Below are positions 6,190 to 14,095 of a stretch of 47,922 nucleotides of DNA, piece after piece (the stretch's first letter is position 1; the number at the start of each line of letters is the position of its first letter). Source of the DNA: an uncultured Clostridia bacterium (GTDB lineage Bacteria; Bacillota; Clostridia; Christensenellales; CAG-917). The notes beneath the pieces were generated by a model. It was not told where the DNA came from. It ran no database searches and was given only the letters and a program-made list of their open reading frames with translations. The translations under genes were made by a program, and so were the position numbers. The stretch spans positions 1 to 47,922 of the forward strand of contig CALVTH010000007.1 of NCBI GenBank assembly GCA_944360115.1, read 5' to 3'.

Positions 6190-8583
6190 ATGCTTGCACC
6201 TGTTTCCTGGCTCAAAGATTTCGTCGATATAAATGTCTCTCCCGAGACGCTTGCAAAAAAACTCGTGGCAATAGGCTTCGAGGTCGAGGACATTCACTAT
6301 CAGTCCCGTCAGGCAAAAAAGGTCGTCACGGGCAAGATTCTGTCCGTCGAAAAGCATCCTTCCGCCGACAGACTGCGCGTAGCGCAGGTCGATGTGGGCA
6401 ACGGCGTCATCCAGGTCGTCACCAATGTCGCGTTGGAGGGCGGCGAGTATGTCGCAGTCGCGCTCGACGGCGCTGTGTTGTACGGCGGCGCCACCATAAA
6501 GCGCGGCGAATTGCGCGGCGTGCCGTCCGAGGGCATGCTTTGCGGTCTCGAGGAAGTGGGCGTCGAGGCGGACGCCGTTGAAGGGCAGACCAAGGGCGAC
6601 ATTCTCCGTTTCCCCGAGGGTACTGCGCTCGGACAAAACGCGCTTGTCGCGCTCGGCTGCGACGATGTCGTGCTCGATGTCGCCGTCACCGCCAACCGTC
6701 CCGACTGCAACAGCATTTACCGCCTCGCAAAAGAGGTCGCCGTCGCGCTCGGCAAGGATTGCCGCGAGCCCGAAATCGACTACGAAGTCTCGGACGACAG
6801 CGTCAACGATATGGTCGCCGTCGAAGTGCGTGACGCCGATTTGTGCCCGCGTTATATGGCGGGCGGCGTGAGAAATGTCAGGATTTTCCCGTCGCCGCTC
6901 AAAATCCGCGCCCGTTTGCGCGCCGTGGGTATCCGTCCCATAAACAACATCGTCGACATCACCAACTATGTGCTGACGGAAATCGGTCAGCCCATGCACG
7001 CGTTCGACCGCAGTTATCTCGAAAGCGGCAGGATAATCGTCCGCCGCGCCGACGAGGGCGAGCATATCGTCACTCTCGACGGCAAGGACAATGTGCTTTC
7101 CTCCGAAATGCTGACCATACGCGACGGTGCGAAACCCGTTGCGGTAGCGGGCGTTATGGGCGGCGAAAACAGCGGCATAAACGACGCCACCACGGAAATA
7201 ATATTCGAGTCGGCGCGGTTTGCGCGCGACAGCGTCCGCAGGACTTCCCGCGCGCTCAATCTGCGCTCCGACAGTTCGGCGCGTTACGAAAAGGGCGTGG
7301 ATTTCTCGGCGCAGGAATACGGACTCAAGCGTGCGCTCACGCTGGTGTACCGCACGGGCAGCGGCGACATAGCCGCCGACCTCATCGATGTCGCCGTCGA
7401 CCACGACAAGGACAGAAAGATTGTCTTTACCGTGCGCGAAATCGAGGATATTCTCGGTTGCAAGGTGCCTGTCGGCAAGATGAAAGCCATTCTTTCCCGC
7501 CTCGGCATAGCCGTCGAAAAGGGCGAGGGGAAGACCTATGCCGCGCACATTCCCGACGCGCGCGAGGACATCGTCCTCGTCAACGACATCGCCGAGGAAT
7601 TCATCCGCGTCTACGGCTACGGACACATCGAGCCCACGCTGTTTGCCTATTCTTCGCTGACCAAAGGCGGCAAACCCGAGTTCATCCGTTTCCGCGACGC
7701 CGTCAAGGAAACGCTTGTCGACCTCGGCTTCGACGAGACGATAACCTATTCCTTCATCTCGCCGTCCTTCGTCTCCAAACTCAAAATCCCCGCCGACAGC
7801 CCCGTGGCTCGTCCCGTGCCCATTCTCAATCCTCTCGGCGAGAACATGAGCGTCATGCGCACGACGCTGTTGCCCAGCATGATAGAAACGCTGTCTTACA
7901 ACATCGCGCATTTCAACAAGAGCGCGCGCCTGTTCGAGGCGGCGAAGGTATATTTTGCCGACAAACAACCGCTTGACGATTACGCCGACGAAAAGGACCA
8001 CCTCGTCATAGGCGCATACGGCGACGGCTTCGATTTCTTCGCGCTCAAAGGCGCCGTCGAAGGCGTGCTCGCCGCATTGCAAGCCGAGGGAGAGTTCCGC
8101 CGGTCGGAACTGCCTTTCCTGCACCCCGGCAGGGCTGCCGACATCTTTGTGGGCGGCGTGAAAGTGGGGTATCTGGGAGAAATTCATCCCGATACCGCCG
8201 CGGCATACGACGCCGAGGAAAGGCTTTATTGCGCCGAAATCGACCTTGTCGCATTGCACGGCGCAGAGCGCGGCGCAATATCCTTTGTTCCGTTCTCCAA
8301 ATATCCTCCCGCCGAGCGCGACCTCGCAGTCGTGGTGGCGGACGGCGTGCCCGCGGGCGATATGCTCGCCGCGGTCAAGGCCGGCAAAATCAGCAATCTC
8401 GTGTCCGCGGAGATATTCGATGTCTACAGGGGCGCGCAGGTGGGCGAAGGCAAGAAGAGCGTTGCGCTCGGTTTCGCGTTCGCGTCTCCCGTCCGCACCC
8501 TCACAGACGAGGAAATCGCCGCCGAGATGAAGAAGATACTCGGAATACTCAGGCGCGGGTTTGCGGCGGAGATAAGACGCTGA
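6190..8583 (+). CDS. pheT: Phenylalanyl-tRNA synthetase beta subunit
   Basis: A 797-residue protein of full family length. Domains in order: an OB-fold tRNA-binding domain at about 40-150 (SVEKHPSADRLRVAQVDVG), the B3/B4 editing region (about 210-390, with INNIVDITNYVLTEIGQPMH and SDSSARYEKGVD), B5, the inactive synthetase-like core (about 480-690) and a C-terminal anticodon-binding FDX-ACB domain from about 705 (FSKYPPAERDLAVVV). GAGGGAGGCGTGAT gives a strong ribosome site. It forms an operon with pheS and precedes mutS2 by 16 nt. Confidence 0.97.
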   Translation: MLAPVSWLKDFVDINVSPETLAKKLVAIGFEVEDIHYQSRQAKKVVTGKILSVEKHPSADRLRVAQVDVGNGVIQVVTNVALEGGEYVAVALDGAVLYGGATIKRGELRGVPSEGMLCGLEEVGVEADAVEGQTKGDILRFPEGTALGQNALVALGCDDVVLDVAVTANRPDCNSIYRLAKEVAVALGKDCREPEIDYEVSDDSVNDMVAVEVRDADLCPRYMAGGVRNVRIFPSPLKIRARLRAVGIRPINNIVDITNYVLTEIGQPMHAFDRSYLESGRIIVRRADEGEHIVTLDGKDNVLSSEMLTIRDGAKPVAVAGVMGGENSGINDATTEIIFESARFARDSVRRTSRALNLRSDSSARYEKGVDFSAQEYGLKRALTLVYRTGSGDIAADLIDVAVDHDKDRKIVFTVREIEDILGCKVPVGKMKAILSRLGIAVEKGEGKTYAAHIPDAREDIVLVNDIAEEFIRVYGYGHIEPTLFAYSSLTKGGKPEFIRFRDAVKETLVDLGFDETITYSFISPSFVSKLKIPADSPVARPVPILNPLGENMSVMRTTLLPSMIETLSYNIAHFNKSARLFEAAKVYFADKQPLDDYADEKDHLVIGAYGDGFDFFALKGAVEGVLAALQAEGEFRRSELPFLHPGRAADIFVGGVKVGYLGEIHPDTAAAYDAEERLYCAEIDLVALHGAERGAISFVPFSKYPPAERDLAVVVADGVPAGDMLAAVKAGKISNLVSAEIFDVYRGAQVGEGKKSVALGFAFASPVRTLTDEEIAAEMKKILGILRRGFAAEIRR

Positions 8584-8599
8584 CCCGAGAGAGGCAATT

Positions 8600-10651
8600 T
8601 TGTTCGACAAAAAGAGTCTGGACACCTTGGAATACGGCAAAATACTCGCCGAGCTCGCCGTCTTCGCGCAATCCGAAGGCGGCAAGCGAGACGCGCTTTC
8701 GCTTGCTCCGAAGACCACGCTCGAAGCCGCCGAACACGAACTTTCCCTCACTGCCGAAGCCGACAGAATACTTTTCGACTTTTCCGTCAATCCGTCGTTC
8801 GCGGTGGACGAAATAGACGAAGTCCTGCAAAAAGCCGACAAGGGCGCCGTGTTGTCCATACCCGAAATCCTGAGAGTGGGACGCGCGTTGCGAATTGCGC
8901 GCAGGGTGTCGTCGTCCGTGGCGAAGGTCAACGGAATCCCGCTGGTTTCCGAGATGACGGCGGCGCTTTACTGCGACGACGCGTTGGAGAAGCGCATTTT
9001 CGACGCGTTTATCTCCGACACCGAGATCGCCGACGCCGCCTCCGACGAACTGCGTGAAATAAGACGGCGTGTCCGCAAAATCGGTGACAGAATAAAGACC
9101 GCGCTTCAGGCTTTCGTCGGGTCTCCGACATACAGGAAATATCTGCAGGACGGCATTGTCACCGTACGCGGCGACAGGTATGTCATTCCAGTGAAAAGCG
9201 AGTTCAAGGGTATGATTGCGGGGCTTGTGCACGACCAGTCGGCTTCTGGCGCGACGCTGTATGTCGAGCCGATGCAGGTGGTCAACCTCAACAACGACCT
9301 CAAGACCGAAAAACTTGCCGAGGACGCCGAAATAGAGCGTATTCTCCGCGCGTTTTCCTTTACGGTATCGGGGCTTTCGGAAGCGTTGTCGCGCAGTTAC
9401 GAGACCCTTGTCGCCCTCGACCTCGTGTTCGCGCGCGCGCAGCTTGCACGCGCTCAGAAAGCCGTCCGCCCCGTCATAAACGAACGCGGCGAACTGTCCA
9501 TAAAGGCGGGCAGACACCCGCTCATAGACTCGCGCACCGTCGTGCCGCTCACCGTGCGACTCGGCGAGGACGACAGAATGTTGCTCATCACTGGACCGAA
9601 CACGGGCGGCAAGACGGTCACGCTCAAGATGTGCGGGCTGTTCGTGCTCATGGCGCTCTCGGGGCTGTACATTCCCGCAAAAAGCGCTGATTTGCCGCTG
9701 GTGGACGGAGTCTACAGCGACATTGGCGACGAACAGAGCATTGAGCAGAGCCTGTCCACATTCTCGGCGCACATAAAGAACATTTCCGACATTCTCGGAC
9801 GGCTGACCGACAAGTCGCTCGTGCTGTTCGACGAACTGGGCGCGGGCACCGACCCGAGCGAGGGCGCGGCGCTTGCGGTCGCGGTGTCGGAGTATGTCAT
9901 GAATACGGGGGCGAAGTCTCTCGTCACATCGCATTTCAACGACCTCAAGGAATTCGCGCTGACCGCAAAAGGCGTGGTCACCGCGTGCATGGAATTCGAC
10001 ACCGCCACATTCCGACCGACTTTCCGACTGGTCATGGGCGCAATCGGCACATCCAACGCGCTCGACATAGCCTCGACTCTCGGACTGCGCCCCGAGATTG
10101 TAGAAGCCGCCCGCGCCAGAATATCGGCGGACAAACGCGAGTTCGACAATGTGTTGTCCGCGGCGGAAGAGACGAGAAGGCGCGCCGAAAAACTGGTGAC
10201 CGACGCCGACGCCGACCGCGAAAAGGCGGCGAGTGTGCTCCGCGAAGCCGAAGCACACAAGCGCGAAATCGACGAAAAACGCGAGAAACTCAACGAAGCT
10301 ATACGCAAACGCACCAAAGATCTCATCGAGGATTCCGTCGCAGAAGCCGACGACATCATCGAACAACTGCGCGATATGCTGGACAAGGACGAAGTGACGG
10401 ACGCCGACATATTCGCGGCGCGCGCCCTGCGGCGCAGGCTGGAAAAAATGTCGGCAAAATACGACGAGGACAGCGTCGTCGAGGACGAGCCCGACGACAC
10501 GCCGTTGAAATCGGGCGACCCCGTGTGGGTGAAATCGCTCGGCAAACGCGGTGTATTCGTCGGAGCCAATCCGCGCGGAGAAGCGCAGATTGCTCTCGGC
10601 AAAATCACCGTGAAGATTAAAAAAGGCGACTATTACAAAGTCAGAAAGTGA
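8600..10651 (+). CDS. mutS2: MutS2 family ATPase without a C-terminal Smr domain
   Basis: A 683-residue MutS2. The lever/clamp region is followed by Walker A GPNTGGKTVTLK (about 332), the ABC signature region, Walker B LVLFDELGAGTDPSEG and the SHFNDLKE H-loop. After the coiled coil (about 500-620) comes a KOW-like strand region (SGDPVWVKSLGKRGVFVG), and the protein ends at YYKVRK. Standard MutS2 (about 780 residues) continues into an Smr nuclease domain; here the stop is clean, and the next gene starts 168 nt later with no Smr-like coding in any frame. It may act in ribosome-collision rescue or recombination control without the nuclease. Start: TTG, with GAGAGG upstream. Confidence 0.92.
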   Translation: MFDKKSLDTLEYGKILAELAVFAQSEGGKRDALSLAPKTTLEAAEHELSLTAEADRILFDFSVNPSFAVDEIDEVLQKADKGAVLSIPEILRVGRALRIARRVSSSVAKVNGIPLVSEMTAALYCDDALEKRIFDAFISDTEIADAASDELREIRRRVRKIGDRIKTALQAFVGSPTYRKYLQDGIVTVRGDRYVIPVKSEFKGMIAGLVHDQSASGATLYVEPMQVVNLNNDLKTEKLAEDAEIERILRAFSFTVSGLSEALSRSYETLVALDLVFARAQLARAQKAVRPVINERGELSIKAGRHPLIDSRTVVPLTVRLGEDDRMLLITGPNTGGKTVTLKMCGLFVLMALSGLYIPAKSADLPLVDGVYSDIGDEQSIEQSLSTFSAHIKNISDILGRLTDKSLVLFDELGAGTDPSEGAALAVAVSEYVMNTGAKSLVTSHFNDLKEFALTAKGVVTACMEFDTATFRPTFRLVMGAIGTSNALDIASTLGLRPEIVEAARARISADKREFDNVLSAAEETRRRAEKLVTDADADREKAASVLREAEAHKREIDEKREKLNEAIRKRTKDLIEDSVAEADDIIEQLRDMLDKDEVTDADIFAARALRRRLEKMSAKYDEDSVVEDEPDDTPLKSGDPVWVKSLGKRGVFVGANPRGEAQIALGKITVKIKKGDYYKVRK

Positions 10652-10819
10652 CGAATCCGCGCCGTGACGACGGCGCAGGCGACAAACTAGTCGGCGCCGA
10701 CGGCGCGCCATGCGCCGATAATACGCAGCGTTCGGCGGTCGCGGGCGGGCATACTTGCGGCGTGACGGCACGCCGCGGACGGGCGCGGCGTCCGCGCGAG
10801 AAAGCAAAGGAAAGCGAAT

Positions 10820-11353
10820 ATGACCAACACCTACATTCAGCAGGAAGAAACGGCTTTGCCCCAGGGGGCGAGATACAACCAGATTTTCGGCATTGTTCTG
10901 CAACTCATCGGACTGGGACTCATTGCCGTGGTCGTCGTGTACAGCCTTTACGCGCTGATTGCCGTGGTGGCGCTGTTTGCAGCGGGGCTGTGGCTCACTC
11001 AGCGTTTTTATTCGCTTGCGCGCAAGTACGAATACGCCTTCAACGAAAAACGCCTTCTCGTCGTCAAAACCAATCTCGTGGGGCAGACAAAGCAGATTGC
11101 CAATGTGGAGTTTTCCGCCGTGTCGGAGTTCGGACATTTTTCCGACACGGTGTATGTGACGGACACCGTTGCGACGGGCGACCCGTCGGCAAGCGGCGTG
11201 CGTGTGCTGGTTTTCGGCGACGAAACGGCAAAAAGCCGTCTGTTGTTCGCACCCGACGAATATCTGACGACGCTCATCGACGACCGTCTGAAGTGCCTGC
11301 GCGGAGAACCCCCCGCGAAAAAGGACGACGCGACGGAGGAGGAGGGCAGATGA
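10820..11353 (+). CDS. Two-helix membrane protein of unknown function
   Basis: A 177-residue protein with a short polar N-terminus, two adjacent hydrophobic segments (about 22-43 and 46-62, FGIVLQLIGLGLIAVVVVY then ALIAVVALFAAGLW) and a soluble domain (65-160). That domain has the beta-rich look of a bacterial PH-like fold (EYAFNEKRLLVVKTNL, TKQIANVEFSAVSEFG). The tail is charged (PPAKKDDATEEEGR). This is a structural impression; I do not recognise a named family. AAAGGAAAG precedes the ATG. Its stop overlaps the next start (ATGA), so it is translated together with the cysteine desulfurase. Confidence 0.82.
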   Translation: MTNTYIQQEETALPQGARYNQIFGIVLQLIGLGLIAVVVVYSLYALIAVVALFAAGLWLTQRFYSLARKYEYAFNEKRLLVVKTNLVGQTKQIANVEFSAVSEFGHFSDTVYVTDTVATGDPSASGVRVLVFGDETAKSRLLFAPDEYLTTLIDDRLKCLRGEPPAKKDDATEEEGR

Positions 11354-12486
11354 TTTATCTCGACAACGCCGCAACGACGAGAATATATCCCGCCGCCAAC
11401 GAAGTGCTGGCGCGGACCAATGACGAATTCTATTTCAACGCTTCCGCGCTGTACGGCAAAGCCGCCGAAGCCGAGAGACGGCTGAGCGCGGCGCGCAAGT
11501 CCTTGTCGGACCTGCTGCGTGCCGACGACGGCGAAATCTATTTCACCTCGGGCGGCACGGAATCGGACAACACCGCGCTGTTTTGCTCGAAGAAAGCAAA
11601 GGGCGGCAGGATAATAGTGGGCGAGGGCGAGCACGACGCCGTCATCAATCCCGCAAAACAACTGCAACAGCAGGGCTTCGATGTGGTCTTTGCATCCATA
11701 AAGAAGGACGGCTCGGTGGACGAGGACAAATTCGCCGCGCTGCTCACTCCCGACACGGCGCTTGTGTCCGTAATGCATGTCAGCAACGAGACGGGCGCGG
11801 TCAACGACATAGGCAGACTGGTGGCGATGACAAAAAGCGTTGCGCCCAAGGCGCTTTTTCACAGCGACGGGGTGCAGGCGTTTTGCAAAATTCCCGTCAA
11901 TCTCCGCGCTCTCGGCGTGGATATGTACAGCCTGTCCGGGCACAAAATCCACGGACCCAAGGGAATAGGCGCGTTGTATGTGAAAAAGGGCGCGTCCGTC
12001 CACCCCTTGCTTTACGGGGGCGGGCAGGAAAAGGGTTTCCGCTCGGGCACGGAAAATACGCCGCTGATATTCTCGTTTGTGACTGCGGCAGAGCAGTACG
12101 CCGAGAGTTTCCGCGAAAAGAATTCTGAAAAACGCGCTTTAATAGAATACTTGGCGGGGCTTCTCACCGACAAAATCGCCGACACCGTCGTTATAACCGA
12201 CCTTTCCGCCTGTGCGCCGCACATTCTGACCGTGGCGTTCAGGGGCGTGCGCGGCGAAGTTGTGGCGCACGAACTGGAAAAGAGCGACATCCTGGTCGGA
12301 ATAGGCTCGGCGTGCAGTTCGCACCGCGAAAGCCGCTTCAAGAAACTGCTCGGTCTGGACGACAGCCACCGCGACGGCATTGTGCGTTTCAGCGTGTCGG
12401 AGTTCAACACGCGCGACGAAATGGAGTTCGCCGCGGAAAAGGCGGCGGAAGCCGTCGCAAGACTGCAAAATTACGCCGCGAAATAG
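11350..12486 (+). CDS. Cysteine desulfurase (NifZ/IscS type) paired with ThiI
   Basis: A 378-residue PLP-dependent class V aminotransferase. MIYLDNAATT is the standard N-terminus. The PLP lysine is K199 in SGHKIHGPKG, and SNETGAV and HSDGVQAF contact the cofactor. The catalytic cysteine is C322 in GIGSACSS. It removes sulfur from cysteine as a persulfide. The next gene is thiI, as in the B. subtilis nifZ-thiI pair, so its main acceptor is likely ThiI for tRNA 4-thiouridine. ATG 11350 overlaps the upstream TGA; the open frame further upstream (from 10648) is not coding. Confidence 0.95.
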   Translation: MIYLDNAATTRIYPAANEVLARTNDEFYFNASALYGKAAEAERRLSAARKSLSDLLRADDGEIYFTSGGTESDNTALFCSKKAKGGRIIVGEGEHDAVINPAKQLQQQGFDVVFASIKKDGSVDEDKFAALLTPDTALVSVMHVSNETGAVNDIGRLVAMTKSVAPKALFHSDGVQAFCKIPVNLRALGVDMYSLSGHKIHGPKGIGALYVKKGASVHPLLYGGGQEKGFRSGTENTPLIFSFVTAAEQYAESFREKNSEKRALIEYLAGLLTDKIADTVVITDLSACAPHILTVAFRGVRGEVVAHELEKSDILVGIGSACSSHRESRFKKLLGLDDSHRDGIVRFSVSEFNTRDEMEFAAEKAAEAVARLQNYAAK

Positions 12487-12590
12487 CGCGAGCGTGGTAA
12501 ACGGCGCAAAATCGGACATAAAAATCATAACCGAAGTCAAACGGAACGCGGCGGAGCGCGGAAAAACGCTGCCGTCGGCGCGGGAGGAAT

Positions 12591-13787
12591 ATGGACAAGG
12601 TAGTCGTCATCCGTTACGGAGAACTGTTTCTCAAGGGCAAAAACCGCGAATATTTCGAGTCGTTGCTCATAAAGAACATAAAGAGCGCGCTGGAGGGCAT
12701 TCCCTGCAGATTTTCGCGCAGTCAAGGGCGTTACGCCGTCGAGGATTTCGATTCAGCCGACACCGACGAGATAGTGTCGCGGCTGAAAAAGGTGTTCGGA
12801 ATCCATTCGCTTTCCGTTGCGCTCAAGACGAAAGTAGGAGCGGATGAGGATTTCGCGCCCGTGCGCGCCGCGCTGTCCGAGTGTGCCGCAAAAGCGACGA
12901 CTTTGTGCAAAACGGGCGAAAACGGCAAGAGAATTCCCCTCCGTTTCCGCGTGACGGTAAAGCGCGCGGACAAGCGTATCCCCATGACTTCTGCCGAAAT
13001 TGCCGCTTCTCTCGGCGGTACCGTGCTGGAAAAGGGCTGTTTCAAGGTGGACCTAACCGATTTCGAGGTGGAGTTCAAGGTGGATATGCGAGAAAACGGC
13101 TTTGCCTACATCTCCAGCGAGAACATCGCGGGGGCGGGCGGTCTGCCCGTCGGGTGCTCGGGCAGGGGTATGCTGTTGCTGTCGGGCGGTATCGATTCGC
13201 CCGTCGCGGCTTATCTTATGGCAAAACGCGGCATGAAAATCTTTGCCGTGCATTTTTCCTCGCCGCCGTACACCTCGGACAAGGCGCGCGACAAAGTGGT
13301 CGATTTGCGCGACAAACTCACCCCTTACACGGGGGATGTCAGACTTATGGTGGTGCCGTTTACCGACATTCAACTTGCAATCCACAAGTTCTGTCCCGCA
13401 AGTTTCATGATAACGATAATGCGTCGTTTCATGGTGAGGATTGCCTGTCGGTTGTCCGAAAAGTACGAGTGCGGCGCGCTGGTGACCGGCGAAAGTCTCG
13501 GTCAGGTGGCTTCGCAGACGGTGGAAAGCATGACTTGCACGGGCGCGCCCGCGACATTGCCCATTTTCCGTCCGCTTATCGGTCTGGACAAGGACGAAAT
13601 CACCGAAATCGCCAAGAAAATCGACACTTTCGACATTTCAATCCGTCCTTACGAGGATTGCTGCACGATATTTTTGCCCAAAGCTCCCGCCATTCACCCC
13701 GACATAAAGGCGGTGGAGAGAGCCGAGGAAGCCCTCGACATCGAGTCGCTTGTGCAGGCGGCGGTGGACGGAGTGGAATTTTTCTAG
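12591..13787 (+). CDS. thiI: tRNA 4-thiouridine synthase ThiI
   Basis: A 398-residue protein with an N-terminal ferredoxin-like domain starting VVVIRYGELFLKGKNR, a THUMP domain (about 60-165, FRVTVKRADKRIPMTS) and a PP-loop ATPase domain with LLLSGGIDSPVA at about 194-205. It thiolates U8 of tRNA using sulfur from the adjacent desulfurase. It lacks the C-terminal rhodanese domain of E. coli ThiI, as is usual in Bacillota. Ribosome site GGGAGGAAT directly before the ATG. A 104-nt gap separates it from the desulfurase gene. Confidence 0.96.
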   Translation: MDKVVVIRYGELFLKGKNREYFESLLIKNIKSALEGIPCRFSRSQGRYAVEDFDSADTDEIVSRLKKVFGIHSLSVALKTKVGADEDFAPVRAALSECAAKATTLCKTGENGKRIPLRFRVTVKRADKRIPMTSAEIAASLGGTVLEKGCFKVDLTDFEVEFKVDMRENGFAYISSENIAGAGGLPVGCSGRGMLLLSGGIDSPVAAYLMAKRGMKIFAVHFSSPPYTSDKARDKVVDLRDKLTPYTGDVRLMVVPFTDIQLAIHKFCPASFMITIMRRFMVRIACRLSEKYECGALVTGESLGQVASQTVESMTCTGAPATLPIFRPLIGLDKDEITEIAKKIDTFDISIRPYEDCCTIFLPKAPAIHPDIKAVERAEEALDIESLVQAAVDGVEFF

Positions 13788-13882
13788 AAAATTTGCGGCG
13801 CGACATTCATCTCCGCAAAACCGATTGATTGCAATGTTTCGGGCGGCGCGGACGACGGTAAATCCGATTGCCCGCGCTGCCT

Positions 13883-14095
13883 TTTCTCAACCATGGTAAA
13901 GAATTTTATTTACCGAAAACGGCGTTATTCAACTGCGGCAAAAGCTTTTTTCTGCGCTTTTCTTTAGCCGCGGCAAAGTCTTTCTTCATTTTGAAAAGCG
14001 GTTTTCTTTAACTGAGGAAACGGCATTTTCTTTGCTTTCGTCAACGACATTTGCTTTATCTCAGGCAAAGGGCTTTCTTTATCTTCGGAAGAGAT
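13883..14095. repeat. Degenerate tandem array of ~22-bp dyad-like units
   Basis: About ten head-to-tail units start at 13883, 13905, 13925, 13947 (short), 13959, 13981, 14003, 14027, 14051 and 14074, spaced 20-24 bp apart. The rough consensus is TTTCTTTAnCTnnGGnAAAG. Several units are themselves dyads: the unit at 13959 contains CTTTAGCCGCGGCAAAG and the one at 13883 centres on ACCATGGT. The array fills most of the convergent gap between thiI and the PBP gene, and the last unit supplies the PBP stop codon. There are no unique spacers, so it is not a CRISPR. Function is unknown. Confidence 0.7.

Noticed and set aside
5164..8931. 1255-codon open frame on the minus strand opposite pheS-pheT
   Set aside because: It is the antisense shadow of two full-length synthetase genes; strong G/C third-position use removes stops on the other strand. 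No family motif or ribosome site.
10652..10819. Smr domain remnant downstream of mutS2
   Set aside because: All three frames were read; none shows the Smr histidine/glycine motifs or adequate length.
8549..11374. 941-codon minus-strand frame opposite mutS2
   Set aside because: Same antisense effect; the plus strand carries intact MutS2 and a membrane protein.
13883..14095. CRISPR array
   Set aside because: Units are too short, diverged and contiguous, with no unique spacers, and no cas genes are present.
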